A stretch of DNA of 64,000 bases from an uncultured Lachnospiraceae bacterium. GTDB taxonomy: Bacteria; Bacillota; Clostridia; Lachnospirales; Lachnospiraceae. The notes below the pieces were generated by a model. It had not been told where the DNA came from and did no database searches. It saw only the letters and a program-made list of their open reading frames with translations. Shown here in pieces: positions 8,997-17,723 of the stretch. Positions within the stretch are counted from its first letter, which is position 1. Each line of letters opens with the position of its first letter. Where the stretch lies: NCBI GenBank assembly GCA_947644545.1, contig CANRZW010000012.1, forward strand, positions 1 to 64,000, in the 5' to 3' direction. The position numbers and the translations under genes are program-made.

Positions 8997-9884
8997 TCAG
9001 ACTTTCTCCAAAGCTTTCTTGCCGAGAAGTCCCGTAGGCTTTACCAACAGCACGATGATCAGAATACTGAACACAATCGCATCCGCAAGCTGGGAAGAGA
9101 TATAGGCTTTGCTCAGATTCTCAATCACACCCAGTAGAATCCCGCCGATAAAAGCGCCGGGAATCGAACCAATCCCGCCAAACACCGCTGCCACGAACGC
9201 CTTGATACCCGGCATGGAACCGGTATAAGGAGTCAGAGACGGATACGCGGAACACAGAAGCACACCGGCCACCGCCGCCAAAGAAGACCCAATGGCAAAA
9301 GTCACAGCGATCGTACCGTTTACGTTGATTCCCATAAGCTGCGCTGCTCCCTGATCTTCCGAGACCGCCGTCATGGCACGCCCGATCTTCGTTTTCTTTA
9401 CGAAAAAGGTAAGGCCGACCATAATGATAATACTGACGATGACCGTCACAATCGTCACACTCTTGATGATCAGTTGTCCGTCAAACAATTCCAGATTCTG
9501 CAGAGTTACCACATTGCTGAAAGCCTTCGTATCGGAGCCAAATACCAACAACGCCACATTCTGCAGCAGATAACTCACACCGATCGCCGTAATCAGCACG
9601 GCCAGCGGAGAAGCTCCCCGCAAAGGTCTGTATGCCACCCGTTCTATGGTTACCCCCAGCACGGTGCACGCCGCCATGGAGACAATGATCGCCGCCAGCG
9701 GATTGATCCCTAAGCCGCTCGCCGTCACGAACACTACATATCCCCCGATCATAATGACATCGCCGTGGGCAAAATTCAGCATCTTGGCAATTCCGTACAC
9801 CATCGTATATCCAAGCGCGATCAGCGCATATACACTCCCTAAACTTATTCCGTTGATCAAATGGGCCACAAAACTCATACTCAC
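8997..9884 (-). CDS. livH: Branched-chain amino acid ABC transporter permease LivH
   Basis: A 295-residue permease with about 8 membrane segments. Diagnostic sequence includes GYTMVYGIAKMLNFAHGDVIMIGGY at residues 25-50, GRAMTAVSEDQGAAQLMGINV in the cytoplasmic loop and AVFGGIGSIPGAFIGG near the C-terminus. It pairs with LivM, 18 bases downstream. Between livK and livH lie 250 bases holding two structured elements, probably adjusting permease level relative to the binding protein. Confidence 0.95.
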   Translation of the reverse strand: MSMSFVAHLINGISLGSVYALIALGYTMVYGIAKMLNFAHGDVIMIGGYVVFVTASGLGINPLAAIIVSMAACTVLGVTIERVAYRPLRGASPLAVLITAIGVSYLLQNVALLVFGSDTKAFSNVVTLQNLELFDGQLIIKSVTIVTVIVSIIIMVGLTFFVKKTKIGRAMTAVSEDQGAAQLMGINVNGTIAVTFAIGSSLAAVAGVLLCSAYPSLTPYTGSMPGIKAFVAAVFGGIGSIPGAFIGGILLGVIENLSKAYISSQLADAIVFSILIIVLLVKPTGLLGKKALEKV

Positions 9885-9963
9885 ACCTCAGTTTTCCTCA
9901 TCACACACATCAAACTACGCCAGTACGGCAAATCCATTTGCCGTTTGCTATAAGTTATGGAAA

Positions 9964-9997
9964 TGCACTAAGATACCCTTCCGGCTATCTTAGTGCA
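9964..9997 (-). other. Perfect 12-bp hairpin in the livK-livH spacer
   Basis: TGCACTAAGATA at 9964-9975 pairs exactly with 9986-9997 around a 10-base loop. No T-run follows on the transcribed strand, so it is not a simple terminator; it could stabilise the upstream livK mRNA or slow readthrough. Confidence 0.7.
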
Positions 9998-10046
9998 ACC
10001 TTAAACTCTCATTCTAAACTTTATATTGCTTATCGCTGTCGCTACG

Positions 10047-10134
10047 GGGAGAATGCGCTCTTTTGCATTCTCCCGGACATGACTTAGTTGTTCTCAGGCT
10101 GCGTTCTCTGCAGCCTTAGCACAACTTCATGTCC
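10047..10134 (-). repeat. Structured intergenic repeat, copy B (after livK)
   Basis: The same two-hairpin layout as the copy at 7028-7123. Here GGACATGA pairs with TCATGTCC (10127-10134 with 10075-10082), extended inside by AGTTGT/ACAACT and GGCTGC/GCAGCC. The second hairpin pairs GGGAGAATGC with GCATTCTCCC (10047-10056 with 10065-10074). It begins 1 base after the livK stop codon. Confidence 0.75.
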
Positions 10135-10135
10135 T

Positions 10136-11422
10136 CTACATAGCTGTATACACACCATCTTTGATCACAACCGCCTTCGGCTCCTTTGTCGGCTCACCGG
10201 AAGCATCCCATGTGATACCCTCACCTGTCAGACCGTCTACCGTGATTTCTGTCATAGCAGTCTGCATAGCCGCGCAGATCTCCTCATTGGACATATCCGC
10301 TGTGATACCTGCCTTCTCAGCCGCTGCCTTGATGGTATAGATCGCATCGTAACCGTCTGCCGCGAACTGATTCGGTGTCTCATTGAATTTCTCTTTGTAA
10401 GTTGTAACGAATTTCACTGTCAGGTCGTCTGTCGCATCTGCTGCGAAAGGAGTTAACAGCATAACGCCCTCTGTCAGAGAAGCGTCAAAGTTCTTCACAC
10501 CCAGAATACCATCCAGACCGTCACAGCCGAAGAACTTCACATCAAAGCTCATATCGGACGCCTGCTTTAAGATCATAGCCGCCTCGTTGTAGTAGATCGG
10601 CAGGAACACCAGATCCGCGCCCGCATCCTTAGCCTGCTGTAACTGTACGGAGAAATCTGTCTTATTATCAGCCGTGAACGCGCCTGCTGTCACGATCTCA
10701 AAAGGCTGGCTCTCTGCTTCCGCCACGAATTTCTCATAAATTCCGGAAGAATACACGTCCGAGCTGTCGTAAATCACAGCAACCTTCGTTGCCAGACCAT
10801 GCTCTCCGATATACTGTGCAGATGCCACTCCCTGGTTAGGATCGGAAAAACATACACGGAATGCATTCGGGTTAGCCACACACTCAACCGCAGAACCTGA
10901 AGGGGTCAGCTGGAAAATATTGTCTTCCACCGTCTTAGCCGATACTGCAATCGAACATGCACTGGTCACACAACCGTCGATCACCTGTACGCCCCAGTCC
11001 TTCAAAGCATTGTATGCGTTGACGGATTTCTCGGAGTCAGTCTCGTCATCCTGGAAATTCAGCTCAACTGTCATACCATTGATACCGCCTGCCGCGTTGA
11101 TCTCATCCACTGCGATCTGGGATCCGTTCATAGCCGCGATGCCGTACACTGCATAACTGCCGGTCAGCGGTCCGATGCCTCCGATCTTGAAAGTGCCGCC
11201 TGCGCTGTCGCCTGCCGCGCCATCCTCTGCAGCCGTCTCATCACTCGCTGCTTCCTCGCCCGGTGTTTCCTCAGCCGCCTCAGTCTCACCTGCTGCATCG
11301 GAAGACTCCTGCGCAGCGCCGTCAGTGCTTCCGGCATCTGTTCCTGCGGAACCGCCGCAGCCTGTCAGCATTGCAGCCGTCATAACGCCTGCCAGTACAA
11401 GACTCAACATTCTTTTCTTCAT
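10136..11422 (-). CDS. livK: Branched-chain amino acid ABC transporter substrate-binding lipoprotein
   Basis: A 428-residue periplasmic-binding-protein-like lipoprotein (Peripla_BP_6 family). Signal MKKRMLSLVLAGVMTAAM leads to lipobox LTGC (Cys at about residue 22), then an Ala/Glu/Ser-rich tether of about 50 residues. The binding domain begins KIGGIGPLTGSYAVYG and shows GMTVELNFQDDETDSEKSVNAYNAL and FAADGYDAIYTIKAA. Start at 11422 with AGGAGGAG upstream; a frame extending to 11485 is rejected. It is the first and presumably most abundant gene of the operon. The ligand (Leu/Ile/Val or another amino acid) cannot be fixed from sequence alone. Confidence 0.92.
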   Translation of the reverse strand: MKKRMLSLVLAGVMTAAMLTGCGGSAGTDAGSTDGAAQESSDAAGETEAAEETPGEEAASDETAAEDGAAGDSAGGTFKIGGIGPLTGSYAVYGIAAMNGSQIAVDEINAAGGINGMTVELNFQDDETDSEKSVNAYNALKDWGVQVIDGCVTSACSIAVSAKTVEDNIFQLTPSGSAVECVANPNAFRVCFSDPNQGVASAQYIGEHGLATKVAVIYDSSDVYSSGIYEKFVAEAESQPFEIVTAGAFTADNKTDFSVQLQQAKDAGADLVFLPIYYNEAAMILKQASDMSFDVKFFGCDGLDGILGVKNFDASLTEGVMLLTPFAADATDDLTVKFVTTYKEKFNETPNQFAADGYDAIYTIKAAAEKAGITADMSNEEICAAMQTAMTEITVDGLTGEGITWDASGEPTKEPKAVVIKDGVYTAM

Positions 11423-11567
11423 AATCTTCTCCTCCTGTTTCTTTCTCCTCGTTTTCCGTTCCGCTTCTTTCGCTCTCATGACCAAAATCCACTTCCCGGG
11501 TTCGTCCCAGACGCTCTTTGGCAGAACAGTTCAGATCACATAGAACCCTGACCGGCACAGCTCTGTC

Positions 11568-11603
11568 AAAAAAAGGGACTTCTATATAGTAATAAGAAGT
11601 CCC
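11568..11603 (-). terminator. Rho-independent terminator / possible attenuator in the livK leader
   Basis: GGGACTTCT pairs with AGAAGTCCC (11575-11583 with 11595-11603), followed on the minus strand by seven T residues. It lies between a consensus promoter (11623-11651) and livK, so it either ends the amylase transcript or attenuates the liv transcript. Confidence 0.85.
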
Positions 11604-11622
11604 AGCTCTGAAACTTAGAAAA

Positions 11623-11651
11623 ATAATAGTTAAATTCTACAATTTTGTCAA
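11623..11651 (-). promoter_or_regulatory. Sigma-A-type promoter pointing at livK
   Basis: On the minus strand, -35 TTGACA (11646-11651) and -10 TATTAT (11623-11628) are separated by exactly 17 bases, with AT-rich DNA upstream. The predicted start is near 11616, about 13 bases before the terminator stem. Confidence 0.75.
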
Positions 11652-11720
11652 TAGTTTTTTGTGAATTTATTGTATCGGCCGCAACAGGAAAGCCGAAATC
11701 CACGCGGTACGATCAGTCCG

Positions 11721-13031
11721 TTACCGCTCCATCTTCCAGAAATACGCGCTGTAAGGAGGAAGCTCGCTGCCGCCGCCAAAATCATGTTCTTTGCCGCTGA
11801 TCAGATCCACGGCCATACCGCAGCCTGCATCGAAATGCGCCGTATATGGCTCACTGTCCGCATTGATGGCCACCAGCACTCTCTCGCCCGCCGCCTTACG
11901 CTCGAAGATACACTGTTTGTTGGTCAACACAACGGAACGGAAGTCCCCATAATTGAGCGCTTCGGATTCCTTCTTCGCTTCGCTTAACCTGGAAATCCAG
12001 TCGCACAGATCATTCCACTCGGGTTCCTCGAAGCAGGCGCGCAGCGCCGGATCCCCCTCGTTCTTATGCGCCTTTGCGCCCCACTCACTGCCGTAATAGA
12101 CGCAGGGAATGCCCGGCATCCCAAAGCACAGCGCATAGATTAACGGCAGATGCTCCTCATTGGTCAGGTTGCTGGCAATTCTCGTCACATCATGGTTATC
12201 CACAAAAGACAGCATATGCTTTCCTTTATAGAGAGTCCAGTTCTCCGGACCAAACTGCCGTAACAGCGAATGATTGATCTCGAACATATTCATGCTGTTG
12301 AAACTGGAGAAAAGTCCCTTATAGCATTCGTAATTGGTCGCCGAGTGCAGCATCTGGTCATTTACCATCTGGTTATAGTCCCCATGCAGCATCTCACCCA
12401 GCAGATAGAACTCCGGCTTTAGCTCTTCCGTGAAGGTCCGCAGCCTTCTCACGAAATCATGATCCAGACAGTAAGCCACATCCAGACGCAGTCCGTCGAT
12501 ATCGAACTCTTCTACCCAGCCCTTAACGCTGTCCAGGATATGACGGATCACATCCTCATGCCGCAGATTGATCTTGACCAGATCGTAGTTGCCTTCCCAT
12601 CCTTCATACCACAGCCCGTCATTGTAGTTGGAATTGCCGCCCAGATTGATATTGAACCAGCTGAGGTAAGGAGAACTCTCCCGGTTCTTCAACACATCCT
12701 GAAATGCCCAGAAGCCTCTGCCCACATGATTAAACACTCCGTCCAGCACCACTTTGATACCATTCTCGTGCAGATTGTCACATACTTCCTTAAAATCCTC
12801 GTTGGTTCCCAGCCGGCAGTCGATCGTGTGATAGTCCCTTGTATTGTATCCATGAGTATCCGACTCAAACACCGGTGAAAAATATACTGCATTGATCCCC
12901 AGCTTCTTCATATGCGGAATCCACTCGTTCACCTTCAAGATACGATGCTCCAGCTTCCCATCGTTCTCAAACGGCGCCCCGCTGAATCCCAACGGATAGA
13001 TCTGATAAAAAACACTTTCATAAGCCCACAT
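11721..13031 (-). CDS. Alpha-amylase family (GH13) glycoside hydrolase
   Basis: A 436-residue cytoplasmic (no signal peptide) TIM-barrel enzyme for alpha-glucan oligosaccharides. The four GH13 regions are present: DGVFNHVG (about 97-104), GLRLDVAYC with the nucleophile Asp, LLGEMLHGD with the acid/base Glu, and FVDNHDVTR with the transition-state Asp. It is shorter than neopullulanases, having no N-terminal starch-binding domain; the C-terminal beta domain is short (VLVAINADSEPYTAHF). Probably a maltodextrin hydrolase or cyclomaltodextrinase-like enzyme. It is a single-gene unit with its own promoter. Confidence 0.9.
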   Translation of the reverse strand: MWAYESVFYQIYPLGFSGAPFENDGKLEHRILKVNEWIPHMKKLGINAVYFSPVFESDTHGYNTRDYHTIDCRLGTNEDFKEVCDNLHENGIKVVLDGVFNHVGRGFWAFQDVLKNRESSPYLSWFNINLGGNSNYNDGLWYEGWEGNYDLVKINLRHEDVIRHILDSVKGWVEEFDIDGLRLDVAYCLDHDFVRRLRTFTEELKPEFYLLGEMLHGDYNQMVNDQMLHSATNYECYKGLFSSFNSMNMFEINHSLLRQFGPENWTLYKGKHMLSFVDNHDVTRIASNLTNEEHLPLIYALCFGMPGIPCVYYGSEWGAKAHKNEGDPALRACFEEPEWNDLCDWISRLSEAKKESEALNYGDFRSVVLTNKQCIFERKAAGERVLVAINADSEPYTAHFDAGCGMAVDLISGKEHDFGGGSELPPYSAYFWKMER

Positions 13032-13087
13032 AGCTTTTCCCTGTTCCTTTCTTAGTTAGGTTCCCCTTTTTGTTTTCCCCTTTACAT

Positions 13088-13104
13088 GACACAGCTATTG
13101 TGTC
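13088..13104. promoter_or_regulatory. Inverted repeat just downstream of the amylase promoter
   Basis: GACACA and TGTGTC form a perfect 6-bp inverted repeat with a 5-base centre, about 8-24 bases past the -10 element of the GH13 gene. Placed like a repressor operator, though no regulator is adjacent. Confidence 0.4.
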
Positions 13105-13111
13105 CTTTGTC

Positions 13112-13140
13112 ATTTTACCATATCTTCCTCATGAATGCAA
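13112..13140 (-). promoter_or_regulatory. Promoter of the GH13 gene
   Basis: -35 TTGCAT (13135-13140) and -10 TAAAAT (13112-13117) on the minus strand, 17-base spacer, with an extended -10 TGG just before the hexamer. About 80 bases upstream of the start codon. Confidence 0.65.
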
Positions 13141-13441
13141 AAATTCTTGAAACTGCGGAACTGCCTGTTTTTGACTCAAGCAGTCTATTTTTACACAAAC
13201 CAAAATCCGTATATCGACTTTTCCACATGATTTTACCTATTATTTTATCTAATCCACCTCAAATCAGCCAAGAAATCCCCAATTTCCACAAAGTTATCCA
13301 CATTGACATATATGTCATTTATTGATGACTCACATTCCTTTTTGTCGAAAATGGAATGTCGTTTTCGTTTTTTTCTATCACTTTCTGTCTCTTCCTCTCC
13401 TTACCCATGCAAATGGAGATGAAAAATGTCAATAAATATTG

Positions 13442-13500
13442 TATAATGTCATACATGCAGTCAATATATTTAGTGTTTTGACGCTCTAAGTCAAAACACT
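13442..13500 (+). promoter_or_regulatory. Candidate nfo promoter with a downstream perfect inverted repeat
   Basis: TATAAT at 13442-13447 is a good -10 hexamer, but no convincing -35 lies 17 bases upstream. From 13472 to 13500, AGTGTTTTGAC and GTCAAAACACT form a perfect 11-bp inverted repeat around 7 bases. With no T-run after it, an operator or 5'-UTR hairpin is more likely than a terminator. The remainder of 13141-13602 holds no gene that I can support. Confidence 0.4.
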
Positions 13501-13602
13501 CCACCCACCCCCAATCCTCTCTGCCCGGCCCGGAATCCCGCATTTATCGCAAAGTCCGTGCAGTGGTACAGAGGATCGGAGGGGACAGCAAAGGAGATTA
13601 CC

Positions 13603-14469
13603 ATGAACCCAATACTTGGATCCCACGTAGGAATGAGCGGCAAGGACATGATGCTCGGTTCCGTCAAAGAAGCCGTATCCTACAATGCCGACACATTTAT
13701 GCTGTACACAGGCGCACCGCAGAATACCAGAAGGAAAGAAATTGATCAGCTCAACATCCGGCCTGCCTGGGAGTGTATGCGGGAAAATAACATCGAAAGC
13801 TTTGTCGTCCACGCGCCCTATATCATCAATCTGGCCAACACCGTTAATCCTGCCACCTATGAGATCGCGGTGGATTTTCTTGCTCTGGAAATCAGACGTA
13901 CTATCGCCATGGGTTCCCAGATCCTGATCCTTCATCCCGGATCCCACGTAGGCGCCGGTGTGGAAGCCGGTATTGACCGGATTGCTCAAGGACTCAATGA
14001 AGTACTTACTGCCGACCAGAACTGCTATATCGCTTTGGAAACCATGGCCGGAAAAGGTTCCGAGATCGGACGCAGCTTTGAAGAGCTGTCCGCACTTTTT
14101 GACAAGGTAACACACAGTGACAGGCTTCGTGTCTGCATGGACACCTGCCACCTGCATGACGCCGGATATGATATTATAAATGATTTTGACGGAGTGATTG
14201 ACCGATTTGATCAGCTGATTGGAAAAGAAAAAATTGCCCTGTTTCACATCAATGACAGTAAGAACGAGCGGGGCGCCGGCAAGGACCGCCATGCCAATAT
14301 CGGAGACGGGTTTATCGGAACCGAGGCCCTACGCTACATCGTTCACCATCCTGACTTCCTGCACCTGCCCAAGATCCTGGAAACGCCCTATATTCCTTCA
14401 TTGACTGATCCGGACAAGAAAGTGGCGCCCTACAAACAGGAGATTTCCCTGCTGCGAAACCGCACCTGA
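13603..14469 (+). CDS. nfo: Deoxyribonuclease IV (AP endonuclease, Nfo)
   Basis: A 288-residue zinc-dependent AP endonuclease that cuts 5' to abasic sites in base excision repair. The TIM-barrel metal-ligand motifs are all visible: [40 protein letters not shown] (Glu), [14 protein letters not shown] (Asp and His), [23 protein letters not shown] (His/Asp/His) and ILETPYI (Glu). The length matches the family. I chose ATG 13603, which has AAGGAGAT 6 bases upstream, over a frame from 13558. It is monocistronic with a terminator at 14497. Confidence 0.95.
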   Translation: MNPILGSHVGMSGKDMMLGSVKEAVSYNADTFMLYTGAPQNTRRKEIDQLNIRPAWECMRENNIESFVVHAPYIINLANTVNPATYEIAVDFLALEIRRTIAMGSQILILHPGSHVGAGVEAGIDRIAQGLNEVLTADQNCYIALETMAGKGSEIGRSFEELSALFDKVTHSDRLRVCMDTCHLHDAGYDIINDFDGVIDRFDQLIGKEKIALFHINDSKNERGAGKDRHANIGDGFIGTEALRYIVHHPDFLHLPKILETPYIPSLTDPDKKVAPYKQEISLLRNRT

Positions 14470-14496
14470 TTTTCCTGACAGTATTCACATCTCCAT

Positions 14497-14530
14497 GGAG
14501 CCTCTCTACACCAGGCTCCTTTCTTCTTCT
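14497..14530 (+). terminator. Terminator after nfo
   Basis: GGAGCCT (14497-14503) pairs with AGGCTCC (14513-14519), followed by a T-rich tract TTTCTTCTTCT. Confidence 0.8.
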
Positions 14531-14586
14531 GCGCACAGCGGAGTCCTCCTGCCGGAAAACAGGATCGCAGTTCCGGGACAAACTTC

Positions 14587-16977
14587 CTACAACCATTCAT
14601 CCCAGAACCGCTCCACTTTATGACCTATCTGGTCAACCGTAACGACCTCATAGCTGCTCCACTCCCGCGGGAACAGCCTCTGGTAGGCAGGCGTCAGAAA
14701 GCGTTCATCTAACAGCGATACGATCCCGAAGTCTTCCACGGTCCGGATCACCCTTCCTGCCGCCTGCAATACCTTATTCATGCCCGGATACCGATAGGCA
14801 TAATCAAAGCCATTTTCTCCCCAGCCGTCAAAGTACTGCTTTAAGATTTCCCGCTCATTACAAACCTGCGGCAATCCCGTTCCGATAATGACCGCACCGA
14901 TCAGACTGTCATTCTTTAAGTCGATCCCCTCACTGAATATCCCGCCCAGCACACAGAACCCCACCAGGCTTTTCTCCTCTTCCAGCTCGATCTCCATGTC
15001 GATCAGCGCATTCAAGTCACAGTCCTCATTGCCTGTGAACCTGTTCAGGAACTCCTCTCTGGCCTGCTCATTCATATAATCTTCCTGCACAATGCATTCC
15101 ACTTTCCCGTCCGCATTAAAATACCGCATGAAGATGTCATAAATCTGCCGCAAAAAAGCATGGGACGGAAAGAACAGCATATAGTTTCCGTGCCGCTTAT
15201 CGATCACCGCATTAATATAAGAAGCGATCCGGTAGAATTCTTCGTCGCCCCTGCGGGTATATTTACTGGTCACGTCCTTTCCTATATAAAGCCCCAGTTT
15301 TTCCGGGCGGAAAACGGATCTGGCATAGACCTCGTAGTCCCCCTCTTCCGCCCCCAGCAGTCTTTTATAGTATTGGATCGGCAGAAGCGTCGCCGAAAAG
15401 AGAATCGTACTTCTGCCCCGCATCATGCACTCTCGAAGATTCTTGGCCGGATTCACGCAAAACAGCTTCAAAATAAAACTGCCGTCCGATTCCAGCTCCG
15501 TGTAGGTCACATAATTCTCATCCACAAGCTCGTACATCTCCAAAAAGTGCGATACCGCAAAGTAGAATTCCAACACTTCCTTCCGTACCGGACTGTCCTC
15601 ATGATCCTCCAGATAGTCCTCGATCGCCGCACTAAGCCTTGTGAGCGCACGCACAAAGGGATCGATAAACTCCTCGATACGATAGTTTTCGCAATCTCTC
15701 TTAAAGATCAAAAGCTCCTTATTACATTTGTCCAGATTCGCGGCGATCCGCTCGTCATAGGCTTTGACCGTCCTTTTCAATGCCAGAAAATCTTCCTTGC
15801 ACAGTACCGCACTGTACATGCTCCGTCCCCGCTCTACCAGATTATGGGCCTCGTCTATAAGAAAAAGATACTCTCCCCGTACCCCTTCCGAAAAAAACCT
15901 GCGCAAATATACATGCGGATCAAACACATAGTTATAATCGCAGATCACCGCATCTGAAAACAGGCTCATGTCCAGGCACATCTCAAAGGGACAAACTCTG
16001 TGCTTCCTCGCATAGGCCTCTATATTCTCTCTGCTGTAGACATCCTCGTGGGTGAGAAGATCATACATCGCCTCATTGATCCTGTCATAGTGCCCTTTCG
16101 CATAAGGACAGTACTCCGGATTGCACTCCGTCTCTTCCATAAAACAAATCTTGTCTTTCGCCGTCAGAATCACGCTCTTATAGCGCAGCCCATGCTCCCG
16201 CAGCAGAGAGAATGTGTTATCCGCCACTGTCCTGGTGATGGTCTTGGCCGTCAGATAGAAGATCTTCTCACACATGCCTTCCCCCATCGCCTTCACGGCC
16301 GGAAACACCGTGGAGATCGTCTTCCCCACACCGGTAGGCGCCTCAATAAAAAGTTTACGCTTATGATAGATTGTCTGATAGACATAAGTTGCCAGTTCCT
16401 TCTGCCCCTCTCTGTAAGCATAAGGAAACTGCAGCGCCTTGATGGATGCCTGCCTGATCTTCTGCCATTGAAAACTGTAGTCCGCCCACTTCCGGTACTG
16501 CTCCATCACCTCCGCAAACCATTCCTGCAGCTCGGCAAACGTATAGTCATAGTGAAAATACCTTATTTCTTCCGTCTCCATATGGCAGTATGTCATCCGC
16601 ACCCGAATCTCTGCCAGATTCTTCTGTCCGGCATATATGTAGGCATAGCAGCGTGCCTGCGCCAAATGCACGGGCACCGGCCCCTTCATCTTCTTCAAAT
16701 CCTGGAAGGTACCCTTGATCTCATCTATCGTCACGGTCTGCTCTGTAATAATACCGTCCGCACGCCCCTCCACAATGATCTCATACTCTCCCGCATCATA
16801 TACGTAACGCAGTCCAACTTCCGCCTGATACTCCGGCCCCATCCGTTTCTGAATCATGCGATGGATACGGCTGCCCTCCTGCATTGCATTTTCCGGTGAC
16901 GCCGCTCTTCGATTATCTATATTGCCGGAACGCAGTATAAACTCTACCAGGCTCCTGACTGAAATCCGTATTTCCAA
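14587..16977 (-). CDS. PD-(D/E)XK nuclease domain plus XPD/DinG-type DEAD_2 helicase
   Basis: A 796-residue DNA repair enzyme. Residues about 1-170 look like a Cas4/RecB-type nuclease domain (EGSRIHRMIQKRMG, IIVEGRADGIITEQTVTIDEIKGT with the D...E-x-K core). The helicase follows: Walker A APTGVGKT near residue 217, four cysteines of an Fe-S cluster (CFMEETECNPEYC ... CPFEMC), DEAH box LIDEAHNL, motif VI QAAGRVIRT near the C-terminus. These proteins unwind 5'-3' and are thought to act on damaged or branched DNA. I prefer a TTG start at 16977, with GGAGGGG 5 bases before it, over a frame opening at 17001. Single gene on this strand. Confidence 0.88.
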   Translation of the reverse strand: MEIRISVRSLVEFILRSGNIDNRRAASPENAMQEGSRIHRMIQKRMGPEYQAEVGLRYVYDAGEYEIIVEGRADGIITEQTVTIDEIKGTFQDLKKMKGPVPVHLAQARCYAYIYAGQKNLAEIRVRMTYCHMETEEIRYFHYDYTFAELQEWFAEVMEQYRKWADYSFQWQKIRQASIKALQFPYAYREGQKELATYVYQTIYHKRKLFIEAPTGVGKTISTVFPAVKAMGEGMCEKIFYLTAKTITRTVADNTFSLLREHGLRYKSVILTAKDKICFMEETECNPEYCPYAKGHYDRINEAMYDLLTHEDVYSRENIEAYARKHRVCPFEMCLDMSLFSDAVICDYNYVFDPHVYLRRFFSEGVRGEYLFLIDEAHNLVERGRSMYSAVLCKEDFLALKRTVKAYDERIAANLDKCNKELLIFKRDCENYRIEEFIDPFVRALTRLSAAIEDYLEDHEDSPVRKEVLEFYFAVSHFLEMYELVDENYVTYTELESDGSFILKLFCVNPAKNLRECMMRGRSTILFSATLLPIQYYKRLLGAEEGDYEVYARSVFRPEKLGLYIGKDVTSKYTRRGDEEFYRIASYINAVIDKRHGNYMLFFPSHAFLRQIYDIFMRYFNADGKVECIVQEDYMNEQAREEFLNRFTGNEDCDLNALIDMEIELEEEKSLVGFCVLGGIFSEGIDLKNDSLIGAVIIGTGLPQVCNEREILKQYFDGWGENGFDYAYRYPGMNKVLQAAGRVIRTVEDFGIVSLLDERFLTPAYQRLFPREWSSYEVVTVDQIGHKVERFWDEWL

Positions 16978-17065
16978 AATACCCCTCCGCCTTGCCCTCA
17001 AACTGTCAGCTTATCAATTATCAAAGATGTGCATCCTTGTCCAAGGGACTTCTGTTTCATGGGAT

Positions 17066-17110
17066 GAAAAAACTCCCTATTAAGATATTACGCTATCTTA
17101 AATAGGGAGT
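17066..17110 (-). terminator. Terminator of the HPr-like gene
   Basis: On the minus strand a 16-17-bp stem (ACTCCCTATTTAAGATA against 17075-17088, one bulge) is followed by TTTTTTC. It lies 70 bases after the stop codon of the gene at 17180-17404. Confidence 0.85.
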
Positions 17111-17179
17111 CAATGTACCGTCATATAACAGTTCATCCAATCGGCACATCTAAATATGCTGCTGTTCCATATTATATAC

Positions 17180-17404
17180 TCAACATGCCACTGCAAATTT
17201 CTTCAGATAATTCTCAAAGTCCGCATCATATCCGTTAACGGATACTGTCAGAACCTGATTGAAATTGAGCCCCAACACGCCGAGAATCGACTTTGCATCT
17301 ACGATAAATCTGTTGTAGGAGATGTCTACGTCAAAGATGCATTTTGTAGCCGCAGAAACAAAGTCCTTCACTTCTTCCGGTCTTAATTTAATTCTGTGTT
17401 GCAT
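17180..17404 (-). CDS. HPr-like protein lacking the active-site histidine
   Basis: A 74-residue HPr-fold protein. The segment RFIVDAKSILGVLGLNFNQVLTVSVNGYD aligns with the conserved HPr helix around Ser46 (S-I-L-G-V-L), but the usual GLHARPA phosphorylation loop is replaced by LRPEEVKDFVSAATKC, so there is no His15. It therefore cannot be a normal PTS phosphocarrier. Crh and its relatives also lack His15 and act in regulation through Ser46; this protein retains a Ser at that place (AKS). Start at 17404 with AAAGGTGA upstream. Monocistronic, with a terminator at 17066. Confidence 0.8.
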   Translation of the reverse strand: MQHRIKLRPEEVKDFVSAATKCIFDVDISYNRFIVDAKSILGVLGLNFNQVLTVSVNGYDADFENYLKKFAVAC

Positions 17405-17723
17405 AACGATCACCTTTCCTTTCTGGTCATATGTGCAAAGCGCACATATAGAAAAATGTTAACTTTCTCCTTGTTTGAGATGATTATACACTTTTTCCAT
17501 TGTTTGTAAAGAGGTTGTTTTCCTCCGGAATCTCCACCCTTTGTGACGCCTCGCAAAGATTTCTAACATCCTGACAATTTTGTTTTATGCCCAAAAAAGA
17601 TTTTTGTATATTCTGTCTATCAGGTCCAAATCTGACGATTTTTGGCGACCGCAAAATATTCATTTTACGGAAAATCCGTCATAATAACTTCGGAAACCTT
17701 CACGATACTGAGAATCCACTATA
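17405..17723. repeat. Intergenic stretch with 40-bp imperfect tandem repeats at its right end
   Basis: No gene is visible. From 17675 two 40-bp units begin with TCCGTCATA and TCCACTATA (17675, 17715), and a third partial unit beginning TCCGTCATA (17755) lies inside the 3' end of the next gene. The units share about 70 percent of their bases. The C-terminal codons of that gene seem to have been copied into non-coding DNA. The left part is the AT-rich leader of the HPr-like gene. Confidence 0.5.
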
